Source: Natrarchaeobius chitinivorans (GTDB lineage: Archaea > Halobacteriota > Halobacteria > Halobacteriales > Natrialbaceae). From it: a stretch of 64,000 nt of DNA. The position numbers and the translations under genes were made by a program. Every line of letters starts with the position of its first letter. Within the stretch, counting starts at the first letter, position 1. The notes beneath the pieces are model-generated. The model made no database searches, was not told the DNA's origin, and worked only from the letters and a program-made list of their open reading frames with translations. The stretch spans positions 30,460 through 94,459 of the forward strand of contig NZ_REGA01000019.1 in assembly GCF_003841505.1 (NCBI RefSeq), read 5' to 3'. This document shows, in pieces, positions 44,124 to 52,807 of this stretch.

Positions 44124-44151
44124 TTGTACATCGACGTACTCATGTGTACAA
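44124..44151. promoter_or_regulatory. Inverted TGTACA boxes at the trp promoter
   Basis: TTGTACA (44124-44130) and TGTACAA (44145-44151) form an inverted repeat with a 14-bp spacer. It lies 3-30 nt upstream of the trpC ATG and overlaps its probable TATA region. TGTACA is the TRP-box sequence bound by TrpY in Methanothermobacter; a haloarchaeal counterpart is inferred. Confidence 0.55.
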
Positions 44152-44213
44152 AAACCTTGCGCCATCGAGACGGGACGGCGAATATTCAAGGCCCGCCCGG
44201 CCAATCACTACGT

Positions 44214-44681
44214 ATGGACGACGCCGACGCCGGAATATACGCCCGAGAATCCTCGTATCTCGACCGGTACGTACAGATTGGCGCGGCAAGCGGTCGGGTT
44301 ATCAGCGTCTCCTTTCCCGAAACGCCAGCAACGGACGCGACGGCAGAACACCCGGTCCTCGAGACGATCTTCGAGTACCTCGACGGACTCGAGCGGGTCT
44401 CGTTCGACGACGTGCAGGTCGCACTGACGGTTCCGACCGGACAGCGAGCCGTCCTCGAGCGGGTTCGGGGGATTCCGTACGGGGATCAGGTGACAGTCGA
44501 AACGCTGGCTCGGATGACGCCGGAACTCGATCCGGACGACGACGACGACCGCATTCTGGTGCGAACGGCACTCGACGCCAACCCGGCACCGCTCGTGATA
44601 CCCGACCACCGGGTACGGGACGGCCCGAGTGCGGCTCCGCCTGCCGTCGAACAGAAGCTTCGATCGATCGAAGAGCTGTAA
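44214..44681 (+). CDS. Alkyltransferase-like MGMT-family protein lacking the reactive Cys
   Basis: A 155-residue protein whose C-terminal 75 residues follow the O6-alkylguanine-DNA alkyltransferase DNA-binding domain: IPYGDQVTVETLAR, then NPAPLVIPDHRV where active enzymes have IPCHRV. The acceptor Cys is replaced by Asp (D131). An Arg lies within one residue of the usual arginine finger. It should therefore recognise DNA damage without repairing it by alkyl transfer, as alkyltransferase-like proteins do, or have a new function. The ATG at 44214 was used. It is divergent from trpC. Confidence 0.75.
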   Translation: MDDADAGIYARESSYLDRYVQIGAASGRVISVSFPETPATDATAEHPVLETIFEYLDGLERVSFDDVQVALTVPTGQRAVLERVRGIPYGDQVTVETLARMTPELDPDDDDDRILVRTALDANPAPLVIPDHRVRDGPSAAPPAVEQKLRSIEEL

Positions 44682-44794
44682 GCCACACTCTACAGGCGAG
44701 CATCGATGCCCAGTCACGTCGATACGAGCGTGTCAGCCTGACCGTAGGTTTCCCCCGATTCAACTATTTGATCAGAGTTGCTGTCAGTGCTTTC

Positions 44795-45127
44795 TCATTT
44801 TGTGTTGTGGGCGTCTGAACCAAGGTGTTCAATTTTCAGTATTCCATAACTCTCGAGGCGCACCCGGTGACCGTGATACGTAAATTCGACAGCGCAGTCA
44901 CCCTTCCGGTGGCTCCTCGTTCGCTTAGTACAGAGTGTATCGAGGGCATCCGGATCGATGAAGTCGTACAGCGGGGGAAGGTCGGTTACATCTTCCCCGG
45001 AAAGAGAAGCGACGACTCTGCTGACTGCGGTGGAGGGAGTGACGACGTTGCTGTCGAAGCGTCCTCGATACGTCTCCGTCTCTGGATCGTATTGAACGGA
45101 CACGGGTGGGTCAAACGCGTCATCCAT
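44795..45127 (-). CDS. Stand-alone HalOD1 domain protein
   Basis: A 110-residue protein that is one HalOD1 (halobacterial output domain 1) unit: VSVQYDPETETYRGRFDSN, then STAVSRVVASLSGEDVTDLPPLYDFIDPDALDTL and VEFTYHGHRVRLESYGILKIE. HalOD1 usually ends response-regulator-like proteins; its action is unknown. The ATG at 45127 overlaps the end of the Lrp gene by 8 nt, so the two are coupled. Confidence 0.8.
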   Translation of the reverse strand: MDDAFDPPVSVQYDPETETYRGRFDSNVVTPSTAVSRVVASLSGEDVTDLPPLYDFIDPDALDTLCTKRTRSHRKGDCAVEFTYHGHRVRLESYGILKIEHLGSDAHNTK

Positions 45128-45602
45128 CAGGTTCACCCTCAGTAACGACGTGTTGGCCGAAGTGATTGAATGGCTGGGTGAACGTGTCCTTAATGATCTT
45201 CGTGTTAACCACCTTCAACCCGATCTTGCTGAGTTCGTCGGCGATACGAGCGACGTTATCCGAGTCCGTTCCAACGGCGTCGATCTGAATATTTTCCTCT
45301 CCGTTGAGAACTTCTCTGATAGCGATTACCCCCTCGACGCTGCGTGCCTCCTTCGCGAGTTGCTCTCGTTTCGGGTTAGGCGCACTACAAATCATTTCGA
45401 CGTAGAGCTGGAGGCCAGCCTTGTCGTAATCGACATCGGGATAATATCCCCGGATAATGCCTGCCTCTTCCAGTTTCTCGATCCGATTGCGGATCGTACT
45501 GGCTGCGACGCCGACTTGTTCCCCCATTTCTTGCGTTGTGAGTCGACGGGCATCTCGCTGGAGCAGATAGAGGATGCCTTGGTCGACTTCATCCAACTCC
45601 AT
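45120..45602 (-). CDS. Lrp/AsnC-family transcription regulator
   Basis: A 160-residue regulator. The winged helix is MELDEVDQGILYLLQRDARRLTTQEMGEQVGVAASTIRNRIEKLEEAGIIRGYYPDVDYDKAG, followed by a RAM-type ligand-binding domain with an EGVIAIREVLNGEENIQIDAVG core. The family senses amino acids or small molecules. It is divergent from the histidine kinase across a 211-bp AT-rich region and is coupled to the HalOD1 gene. Confidence 0.88.
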   Translation of the reverse strand: MELDEVDQGILYLLQRDARRLTTQEMGEQVGVAASTIRNRIEKLEEAGIIRGYYPDVDYDKAGLQLYVEMICSAPNPKREQLAKEARSVEGVIAIREVLNGEENIQIDAVGTDSDNVARIADELSKIGLKVVNTKIIKDTFTQPFNHFGQHVVTEGEPDG

Positions 45603-45813
45603 ATCAACCCTATGAAAGCCACCTACATCCTGTTTTCGTTATTTTTCCAAATACATCTGCTTAATAGTCTGGTTAGATAATAATTGTTGCTAATTTCGCA
45701 AATAGAGGTCCTAATCTTGGGTTATTGGCGGTGAATTTCTGCGAAAACATTAAGCTGGGTTGTATAATCATTCATTACAATCCAATGAACGGCTCGTGGC
45801 CCGCGGGAGAACG

Positions 45814-47592
45814 ATGACATCTCAAGAAGTCGCGCTCGAAACAGCTCTTCGAATCTTGGCCGACCAACAGAACCGAGAAACTATCTGGTGCTTGGAAGAG
45901 GAGACGACCGACGGAGTCGCCTCCTACGACGAACTTATCAAATATATCGATTCCCACTATTCTGAAGACCAAGATCAAGAAGAGGTACGTGTCCAACTGC
46001 ATCATGTGATATTGCCTACCTTAGAGGATGCAAACCTCGTGGAATTCGATCCTCGTGCTGAAACAGTTCGGTACCGGCCAGACCCGCTTGTTACAGACAT
46101 CTTAGAGAGCACCGAGCAGTGGGACGACAACGAGCGCGAGATGCTCGACAAACCCGTCGATGACACGGCGCAGGCGATTCATACCGTTGAAACGCAACAG
46201 ACGCTCCGTCGGTATCGGACCGCTGTCGAGGCCGTCCCCGACGGGGTGTTTATTCTCGACGAAGACGGCACCATTGAACTCGCTAACCAGAGTGTAGCAT
46301 CGCTTCTCGGGATGACTATCGACGAGATACACGGGCAACCGTTCACGACGTTCGTCGAGGCCGGCGTCTTTGACGAAACGATCATCGAGTGGTACCTCGA
46401 AAGCGTTCGAACCATGCTCTCCTCCGAGAACGACTGTGAGGAGGTGCGATACGAAACAGAGATCCGGCCAACAAATGCGCCTCCACGATTGGTCGAAGCA
46501 CACCTTGCACTGCGTTCGTCCGATGACGGGTTTCGGGGGACTGTCGGTGTTGTTCGCGATGTCACCGAGCAACGAACCCGTGAGCGGCGATTGGCAACAC
46601 TCGTCGATAACCTACCCGGGATCGTGTATCGGTGCAAAAACGACCAGGGCTGGCCGATGGAGTACGTTAAAGGTGAGGTTGAGGAACTTACCGGCTATTC
46701 TCCGGACACGTTTTCACAGGATGAGGGTCACTTTGGAACGCACCTGATCCATCCAGATGACCGAGGCGAAGTATGGACCGCTGTACAGACCGCACTCGAT
46801 GAACAGGAATCGTACGAAATCGAGTACCGAATCCTCACCAAGGCAGGCGAGACGAAGTGGGTCTGGGAACGTGGACAGGGTGTCTACCCCGATGATGACC
46901 GTGTTGAAGCGCTCGAGGGGTTCATTACCGAGATTACGGATCGGAAACGGCGACAACAGGAGTTACAACGCCAGAACGAACGACTTCGAAAGTTCGCTAA
47001 TATTTTGTCACACGATCTCCGAAATCCGCTGAACGTCGCTCAAGCCCGCATCCAACTGGCCCAACAAACGCAGGAGATCGAACATCTCGATGACGCACGC
47101 AGGGGTTTAAATCGCGCTTTCGAACTGATTGATGACTTACTCACGGTAGCCCAGCAGGAGCAGGCTATCTCCGATACGGAATTCATCAATCTAGAAGAGA
47201 TTGCTAACGAGTGTTGGAAGAACGTAAAGACCCCCGACGCACAACTGGTCACCGACTGTGACCAGTCGATCCAAGCAGATCCCGGCCAGTTGAAACGGCT
47301 GCTGGAAAATCTGATCCGGAATGCGATCGAACACGGTGGTGCCGACGTAACAGTGACGATCGGCGATCTGGATCGCGGGTTTTACGTCGCCGACGATGGG
47401 GCCGGTATTCCACAGGAAGACCGTAAAAAAGTCTTCGAACCGGCCTATACCTCGAATACCAAAGAAGCAGGATTTGGGCTCGATATCATCAGACGAATCA
47501 CTGAGGCGCATGGCTGGGAGATAACTGTTACAGAAAGCGAGGCCGGCGGAGCCCGGTTTGAGATAACCTTTGGAAGTCGCCAGAACCAATAG
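45814..47592 (+). CDS. PAS-domain sensor histidine kinase with DUF7344-like N-terminus
   Basis: A 592-residue soluble kinase. Residues 5-100 look like the winged-helix DUF7344 domain (ETALRILADQQNRETIWCLEEE). Two PAS domains follow (about 132-255 and 260-380), then the phosphoacceptor helix ILSHDLRNPLNVAQ (H400) and the ATPase with N503 in NLIRNAIEHGG, DDGAGIP and GFGLDIIRRI. No membrane helix is present, so the signal is probably internal. No receiver gene is adjacent. The ATG at 45814 was used instead of an upstream start. Confidence 0.9.
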   Translation: MTSQEVALETALRILADQQNRETIWCLEEETTDGVASYDELIKYIDSHYSEDQDQEEVRVQLHHVILPTLEDANLVEFDPRAETVRYRPDPLVTDILESTEQWDDNEREMLDKPVDDTAQAIHTVETQQTLRRYRTAVEAVPDGVFILDEDGTIELANQSVASLLGMTIDEIHGQPFTTFVEAGVFDETIIEWYLESVRTMLSSENDCEEVRYETEIRPTNAPPRLVEAHLALRSSDDGFRGTVGVVRDVTEQRTRERRLATLVDNLPGIVYRCKNDQGWPMEYVKGEVEELTGYSPDTFSQDEGHFGTHLIHPDDRGEVWTAVQTALDEQESYEIEYRILTKAGETKWVWERGQGVYPDDDRVEALEGFITEITDRKRRQQELQRQNERLRKFANILSHDLRNPLNVAQARIQLAQQTQEIEHLDDARRGLNRAFELIDDLLTVAQQEQAISDTEFINLEEIANECWKNVKTPDAQLVTDCDQSIQADPGQLKRLLENLIRNAIEHGGADVTVTIGDLDRGFYVADDGAGIPQEDRKKVFEPAYTSNTKEAGFGLDIIRRITEAHGWEITVTESEAGGARFEITFGSRQNQ

Positions 47593-47663
47593 CACAATGA
47601 TCGATATTCTGTGTAGTCAGCACAGCCCTCGTCATCCCAATCAACTGATAAATGCAGTCACGT

Positions 47664-47819
47664 TATAGTAACAACTGGAACTATTTACACACTGATCGCA
47701 CAGCTCACCGGTCACTGCGTTCCCCGTTCGCCATATCGCGGTTCTCGTTCGTTACACTCACTCCGAACCGCGCTCTCGTCGTGCGATCAGGTGTGCATTG
47801 ACTTCCAGTGGCTACTATA
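47664..47819. mobile_element. MITE-like element, copy 1
   Basis: A 156-bp non-coding element. The left end starts TATAGTAACAACTGGAAC. The right end, read inverted, starts TATAGTAGCCACTGGAAG. CGAACCGCG- and GATCAGGTGTGCA-like inner motifs are shared with the copy at 49163-49332. It lies in the 596-bp gap after the histidine kinase; the rest of that gap (47820-48188) has no credible gene and lower GC. Confidence 0.7.
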
Positions 47820-48188
47820 GGTTCGCAGGTCTGTTGGCAGCCAATTCATCACAAGTAGCTTGGAAGAAACGACGTTGGGTTACTGCACCCATCCTCTACC
47901 TCTTGCATGCCGATTCCAACATGACTGGCATCTGTTACTTTGGAAGGGATGAAACGCTACGTTAGTCCGTCCCAGGACTGATCCCGGTTGTTTTCTTCTC
48001 TTGGTTGCACGAACCGGCTTACGACGCTCTAACCAGTCACTACAGACGAGTGAGAAAGGCCCCGGAATTGTGGAATGTCTGACTGACAGCCGTTCGCGGG
48101 ATATCACTCTTTACTGCTGCTCAGAAATCAAGTTGGTAGTTAGCGCAAGCGAACCACCAGCCCGGCGGTAGGGACGCGAACTCAACAC

Positions 48189-49004
48189 TCATGGGGCCGT
48201 ACAGATGACGGTGAACGATCGGTGAGGGACTTCGAGCGGTTCGTCGGGAAACGACGATTTCAGGTGGTCGGCGAGTTGCTCATCGAACTTCCGGATCTCT
48301 TCCTCAGATAACGATCCGCCGACTCCAGCACTCGCTCGAATGCGCCCACGCCACGCGTCGTGTGAATACTCGACGGTAGTCTCGAACGAGAATGTCTCAA
48401 TATTTCGAAACCCGGCCTCGGATAGATTTCGCGTCCACTCGGGATAGAAACCGGTTCCACCTGCACCCGGCCATTCGGAATTCCAATCGAGGATCAACTG
48501 TTCCGTTTCATCAACGACGTTCCCGCTCCTCGGTAGCCAATCAAAATGCGTAATGACGACTGTGCCGCCGGACGTCAAAACGCGTTGCACTTCGGAATAC
48601 ACGAGGTCACGATCGAACCAGTGCCAACACTGGCCCGCAGTCACGACATCGACGCTGTTCTCTCGAACCGGTGTCTGTTCAGCCCTCGCCCAGATGTACT
48701 CTACATTATCAGTCCCTTCTCTACTTGCACGACGAGCCACAGCGAGCAACTCCCTCTCGAGGTCGACGCCGATGACGCTACTCCCACGCTGGCGTAGTTC
48801 CCGAGCAAGAAATCCGGTTCCGGTACCGAGGTCGAGGACTCGTTGATTCTCTGTTCCGACCCCAACGGCATTCAGTCGACTGAATAACTCGGATGGGTAC
48901 GTGGCACGGTACCGTTCGTAATCCGTCGCTGCGTTCCCGAAGTTGGGATCGAAATCCGAGGCTGATTTCTCGGTCAATCGGAACTGTTCTGGTGATTCGT
49001 CCAT
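48189..49004 (-). CDS. Class I SAM-dependent methyltransferase
   Basis: A 271-residue methyltransferase with motif I VLDLGTGTGFLARELRQRG, then VIGVDLERELLAVAR, AEQTPVRENSVDVVTAGQCWHWFD and VLTSGGTVVITHFDW. The WHWFD block is typical of the Methyltransf_11 type that acts on small molecules. The ATG at 49004 (MDESPEQF) gives the usual start. The gene sits between two MITE-like copies, in a lower-GC region. The substrate is unknown. Confidence 0.85.
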   Translation of the reverse strand: MDESPEQFRLTEKSASDFDPNFGNAATDYERYRATYPSELFSRLNAVGVGTENQRVLDLGTGTGFLARELRQRGSSVIGVDLERELLAVARRASREGTDNVEYIWARAEQTPVRENSVDVVTAGQCWHWFDRDLVYSEVQRVLTSGGTVVITHFDWLPRSGNVVDETEQLILDWNSEWPGAGGTGFYPEWTRNLSEAGFRNIETFSFETTVEYSHDAWRGRIRASAGVGGSLSEEEIRKFDEQLADHLKSSFPDEPLEVPHRSFTVICTAP

Positions 49005-49162
49005 TTCACCTACCCCATAGGTTCTGGTGCGATAAATTTCCACTTTTCAGAACAGGATGTGTTCAACCGGTTCGGAGTCGCCGATACGACTGCGCGAGAT
49101 GTACCCTGTATCTGTTACTGGACAGATGCGAGTAGTGATCTGTGGCACGCTCTTCCCGTGGC

Positions 49163-49332
49163 TATAGTAGCAACTGGAACTATTCCCACACCGATCGAAC
49201 AGCTCACGGGTCACTGCGTTCCCCGCTCGCCAGTCCGCGGTTCTCGCTCGTTTCACTCGCTCCGAACCGCGCACGCTCCGAACCGCGTTCTCCTCGTACG
49301 ATCAGGTGTGCAGTGACGTCCTGTGGTTCATA
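49163..49332. mobile_element. MITE-like element, copy 2
   Basis: A 170-bp relative of the element at 47664-47819 in the same orientation: TATAGTAGCAACTGGAACTA at the left, CTCACGGGTCACTGCGTTCC and GATCAGGTGTGCAGTGACGT inside, and TGTGGTTCATA at the right. An internal CTCCGAACCGCG is duplicated. The right end is more decayed than in copy 1. Confidence 0.7.
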
Positions 49333-49349
49333 TTCCGCCCGCTCACCGG

Positions 49350-50189
49350 TCACGTGTTATCTGACACGTACGGGACGCGCCCCGCGAGTCGACTCGAGAG
49401 CGACCACCGACCGACGAGGTGGCCGGCCAGTGTGACGCTGACGTATGCGAGAACGATACCGGCGAGAACGTCGATCAACCAGTGGATGCCCAGATACATC
49501 GTCGAAACTGCGACCGAGAGCGCGAGCACCGTCGCGACGACGAACCATTTCGGATAGACGCCTCGCGTGCGGAAGGCGAGGAACCCGGCCGTGGCGGCCA
49601 GCGAGGTGTGTAACGACGGGAAAACGTTCGTGTTGCGGTTGACCTGTCTGGTGAGGTGCTGGTACTGTGGGTACGTATCGTACAACAGCGCGTCGACCAG
49701 TTCGGGCATGAGGTTTCGTGGGCCGTACGCGATGACGAAGACGTAGAGGACGAGACCGAGGGCGTAGTTCAACGTGTACGCCGTCAGCAGCTCCCGAAGC
49801 GGTCTCGTATTCGAGAGCGCGAAGTAGGCGACGATCGGAAACACGAGCAAGAAGACGTAGCCGTAGATGTAGACGAACGAGAAGTACGCCGTCACTGACG
49901 GCGTCGCGTACGATTGCAGCCAGAGGATGAACTGACCCTCGAGGTCGTAGATAGGCCACGTGAGGTTCCAGCCGATCATCCAGGAGAGTTCCGGGACGGT
50001 CTGTCTCGCGACGCTGTTACCGAGTAAAACGAGCGCGAGGAGAAGCGTGATCGGTGCAGCCTCTCGAACCCGCCTCCGCCACTCCGTTCGCGTATCCCGC
50101 AGCCGGTATCGCCCGACGAAAGCACCGATCGAGACGATCATCAGCAGGGAGACGACGATCACCAGCTGGGTGAGTACCTGCATCAACAT
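49350..50189 (-). CDS. PAP2-superfamily membrane phosphatase/phosphotransferase
   Basis: A 279-residue membrane protein with at least five helices. The phosphatase motifs are NVFPSLHTSLAA (PSxHT form with catalytic His) and STMYLGIHWLIDVLAGI (second catalytic His). The large N-terminal membrane part and the SLHT form resemble the inositol-phosphotransferase branch of PAP2 proteins. Its ATG overlaps the stop of the solute-binding protein by one base (TGATG), so they are coupled. Confidence 0.85.
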   Translation of the reverse strand: MLMQVLTQLVIVVSLLMIVSIGAFVGRYRLRDTRTEWRRRVREAAPITLLLALVLLGNSVARQTVPELSWMIGWNLTWPIYDLEGQFILWLQSYATPSVTAYFSFVYIYGYVFLLVFPIVAYFALSNTRPLRELLTAYTLNYALGLVLYVFVIAYGPRNLMPELVDALLYDTYPQYQHLTRQVNRNTNVFPSLHTSLAATAGFLAFRTRGVYPKWFVVATVLALSVAVSTMYLGIHWLIDVLAGIVLAYVSVTLAGHLVGRWSLSSRLAGRVPYVSDNT

Positions 50190-51952
50190 CAGCGTCTCAC
50201 CTGAAGCCTGTCACCGTCGTACCGAAAGCCAGCGTCCTCGAAGGCGGCCTTCGCGGCGGCGGTGTCGACGTCGCCGTCCGTTCCGAGAAACGGCGTCTCT
50301 GGATCGTCGCCGTTCCACTCGAGCGATTCCGGAGTCCACTCCTCGACCACCGGCGTCGCGGCCGGTCTGGCGTGGCCGTCGAATACGTCCTCGACGAGCC
50401 ACTGTTTGTCGACCAGCCTCGCGACGGTGCGACGGAAGCGTGGATTGCTAAACGGTGCCTTTCGCGCGTTGAATCCGAGGTGATAGAAGCGCCGCGACGG
50501 GGACTGGAGCACCCGAACGTCCTCGGGAACCGACTCGAGGACGTCGTCGACCACGTAGCTCTCGAGCGGCCGGTTCGTGACGTCGGCGTCGTTCGCGCTC
50601 ACGAGCTGGATCGCCGACGTACTCCGCGGATCGATCGCGATCGAGATCCGTTCGACGGTCGGCTCGGGGAGGTCGACGTCGGGTCGGCGCGTGACGTGCT
50701 CGTCGAAGCGCTCGAGCGTGACCGAGTCCCGTTCGACCAGGTCGGCGAATTCGAACGGGCCGCTCCCGATCGGCGGGACGTTGTCGGTGACGAGCGCCTC
50801 GGTCGTCCCGTCCGCGGTGCGAACGCCGCTGACAGTCGCTCGTTCCGCCCGCGGACGCCAGACGTGTTCCGGAAGGATCGGGACCGAAAGCGCCCGCTCG
50901 GCCGCCGGTTCGCCGATCGAGAACGCGAGTTCGAGCCGGCGGTCGTCGACCACGTCGATCCCGTCGACCGCAGCGGCCTGTCCGCGAAACCGCGGTGACG
51001 GTGCCGGAACGTCGGCGTCACCGAGCGTCGTATCGGCCAGAAACCGGTAGGTGAACGCGACGTCGGCCGCGGTGAGCGACTCGCCGTCGTGAAACGTCAG
51101 TCCGTCGCGGAGTTCGACGGTCAGCGTTTCGTTTTCCCACGCCCAGCCGTCGGCGAGCCACGGCTCTAACTCGCCGTGTTCCGGTCGTTCCACCGCGAGC
51201 GAGTCGTACAGCAGATCCGTGACCGTCCCGTCGTCGCGGTACTCGACCGAGAGCGGATTGAGGTTCTCCGAGAGCCGGGCGTCCGTGTGGACGAGCCGAA
51301 GCGTTCGGACGGTTTCGCCCGTCTCGAGGCCCAGATATCCCAGTCGAGTCGGGATGCGGTCGTCTTCCCAGCCGTCGAACCGATCGGTCCGGGCGAGGCG
51401 GTACTCTTCGGGAACACAGATCGGAACGAACGGTTGCTCGAGTGCGAGGGCTTCGAGCGTCTCCGTTACGGCTTCTGCCCGGTCGTCGTCGGCAGCGGCT
51501 CGCTGGCTCTCCAGGAACTCGTCGACGGCCAGGTTCGCGAACCCGAAGGGGTTCTGCCAGCCGGCTTCGTCGACGTACCGTGAGTGTAACGTTTCGTAGA
51601 GATAGTCCGGATCGACACCGCCGGGGTGTCTGGCGACGTAGACGTCGAAGTCGTGGTTGATCAACACCGTTCGGTGGAACTCCTCCGGCGCCTGCATCTC
51701 GATCGAGACGTCCATGCCGGCCGCCTCGAACGCATCGCGGAGCGCCCGTGCGAGCTGAATACTCTCCCTGTCGGCGTCGGCGGGAACGGTGGTGATCGTC
51801 AGTGAGAGCTGGTCGATCCCGTCCCGGTTTACGGTACTTCTGACCTGGCGAACGCAACCACTGGTCGCGACGGTCGCTCCCGCTACACTCGCCAGCATCG
51901 CTCGTCGGCTGAAACCGCGAGCAGAATCGCTGTTCGGAGGGGGATCGGTCAT
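50189..51952 (-). CDS. Family 5 ABC solute-binding lipoprotein (peptide/nickel type)
   Basis: A 587-residue SBP_bac_5 protein. A twin-arginine motif (FSRRAMLASVAG) and a Cys in TSGC near residue 33 indicate Tat export and lipid anchoring. The core has WAWENETLTVELRDGLTFHDGESLTAADVAFTYRFL. The N-terminal lobe (about 45-205) seems partly duplicated: a first ALARDAFEAAGMDVSIEM-like portion precedes the usual start. There are no permease or ATPase genes beside it; it is coupled to a PAP2 gene instead. Confidence 0.85.
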   Translation of the reverse strand: MTDPPPNSDSARGFSRRAMLASVAGATVATSGCVRQVRSTVNRDGIDQLSLTITTVPADADRESIQLARALRDAFEAAGMDVSIEMQAPEEFHRTVLINHDFDVYVARHPGGVDPDYLYETLHSRYVDEAGWQNPFGFANLAVDEFLESQRAAADDDRAEAVTETLEALALEQPFVPICVPEEYRLARTDRFDGWEDDRIPTRLGYLGLETGETVRTLRLVHTDARLSENLNPLSVEYRDDGTVTDLLYDSLAVERPEHGELEPWLADGWAWENETLTVELRDGLTFHDGESLTAADVAFTYRFLADTTLGDADVPAPSPRFRGQAAAVDGIDVVDDRRLELAFSIGEPAAERALSVPILPEHVWRPRAERATVSGVRTADGTTEALVTDNVPPIGSGPFEFADLVERDSVTLERFDEHVTRRPDVDLPEPTVERISIAIDPRSTSAIQLVSANDADVTNRPLESYVVDDVLESVPEDVRVLQSPSRRFYHLGFNARKAPFSNPRFRRTVARLVDKQWLVEDVFDGHARPAATPVVEEWTPESLEWNGDDPETPFLGTDGDVDTAAAKAAFEDAGFRYDGDRLQVRR

Positions 51953-52210
51953 CCGGCGTCGGTGGAACGTTCGCCAGTGTCGCTATAACAGGGTTTCGCT
52001 GATGGCGTGGAGACGCCCCTGGAAGGCCGGCGGTTCATGGTCACTTGCTTCTCTCTCCCCGAGGTGTGCATAATAGTATTGTGGTCCCGACCGGGTATAA
52101 GAAACCACTAACCCGGTCTGGGGATCGAGATCTCGACACGAGGTCGCGAGTGCTCGACCGGCGGATCCACAGAACGCAACATCAATACGCAAACCGCCGA
52201 AACGTCACCT

Positions 52211-52489
52211 ATGGACGTCGCCGCCGAACGGATCGACCGGCTACACGATCTGGCTCGAGCAGCGGCAGCCGACGGCGAGGACGACCGGGCCAGATACTAC
52301 GTGCGACTCGCGCGCCGGGTGGCCGAACGAAATCGGTTGACGTTGCCCCGATCGTTCCGTCGGTTCACCTGCGATTCCTGTGATGCCTACCTTCGGCCGG
52401 GAACGAACGCCCGCGTCAGATTACAGGACGGACACGTCGTTATCACCTGCGACTGCGGATCCCACGCGAGGTACCCCTACGAGCAGTGA
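52211..52489 (+). CDS. rnp4: RNase P protein component 4
   Basis: A 92-residue protein of the Rpr2/Rpp21 family: AAERIDRLHDLARAAAADGEDDRARYYVRLARRVAERNRLTLPRSFRRFTCDSC, with zinc ligands in CDSC and CDCG. It helps the RNase P RNA process tRNA 5' ends. It lies 69 nt before yhbY on the same strand. Confidence 0.92.
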   Translation: MDVAAERIDRLHDLARAAAADGEDDRARYYVRLARRVAERNRLTLPRSFRRFTCDSCDAYLRPGTNARVRLQDGHVVITCDCGSHARYPYEQ

Positions 52490-52558
52490 CAGCGACCGGA
52501 GACCGTCGCCGTTCCGATTCGAGAAGATTCAAATCAGTCGCCTCCCTTATTCGGGGTT

Positions 52559-52807
52559 ATGGACCACGAGGAACGGAAACGGCGCGCACACGACCTCGAC
52601 GTGACCGTCTGGGTCGGCAAAAGCGGGATCGAATCGGTCGTCGACGAACTCGACGACCAGCTATCGAACCGGGACCTGGTCAAGGTGAAGTTACTCCGAG
52701 CCGCCCGCGCCGGCGAATCGACGGAGGAGAAGGCTGCGGATCTGGCCGACAGAGTCGGTGCGGACCTCGTCGAGACTCGAGGGCACACGGCAGTCTTCTA
52801 CCGATGA
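52559..52807 (+). CDS. YhbY/CRM-domain RNA-binding protein
   Basis: An 82-residue single CRM domain: DVTVWVGKSGIESVVDELDDQLSNRDLVKVKLLRAARAG. The WVGKSG-type GxxG loop contacts RNA in the family, which is linked to ribosome assembly and intron splicing. Its position after rnp4 fits RNA processing. The stop overlaps the next ATG by 4 nt. Confidence 0.9.
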   Translation: MDHEERKRRAHDLDVTVWVGKSGIESVVDELDDQLSNRDLVKVKLLRAARAGESTEEKAADLADRVGADLVETRGHTAVFYR

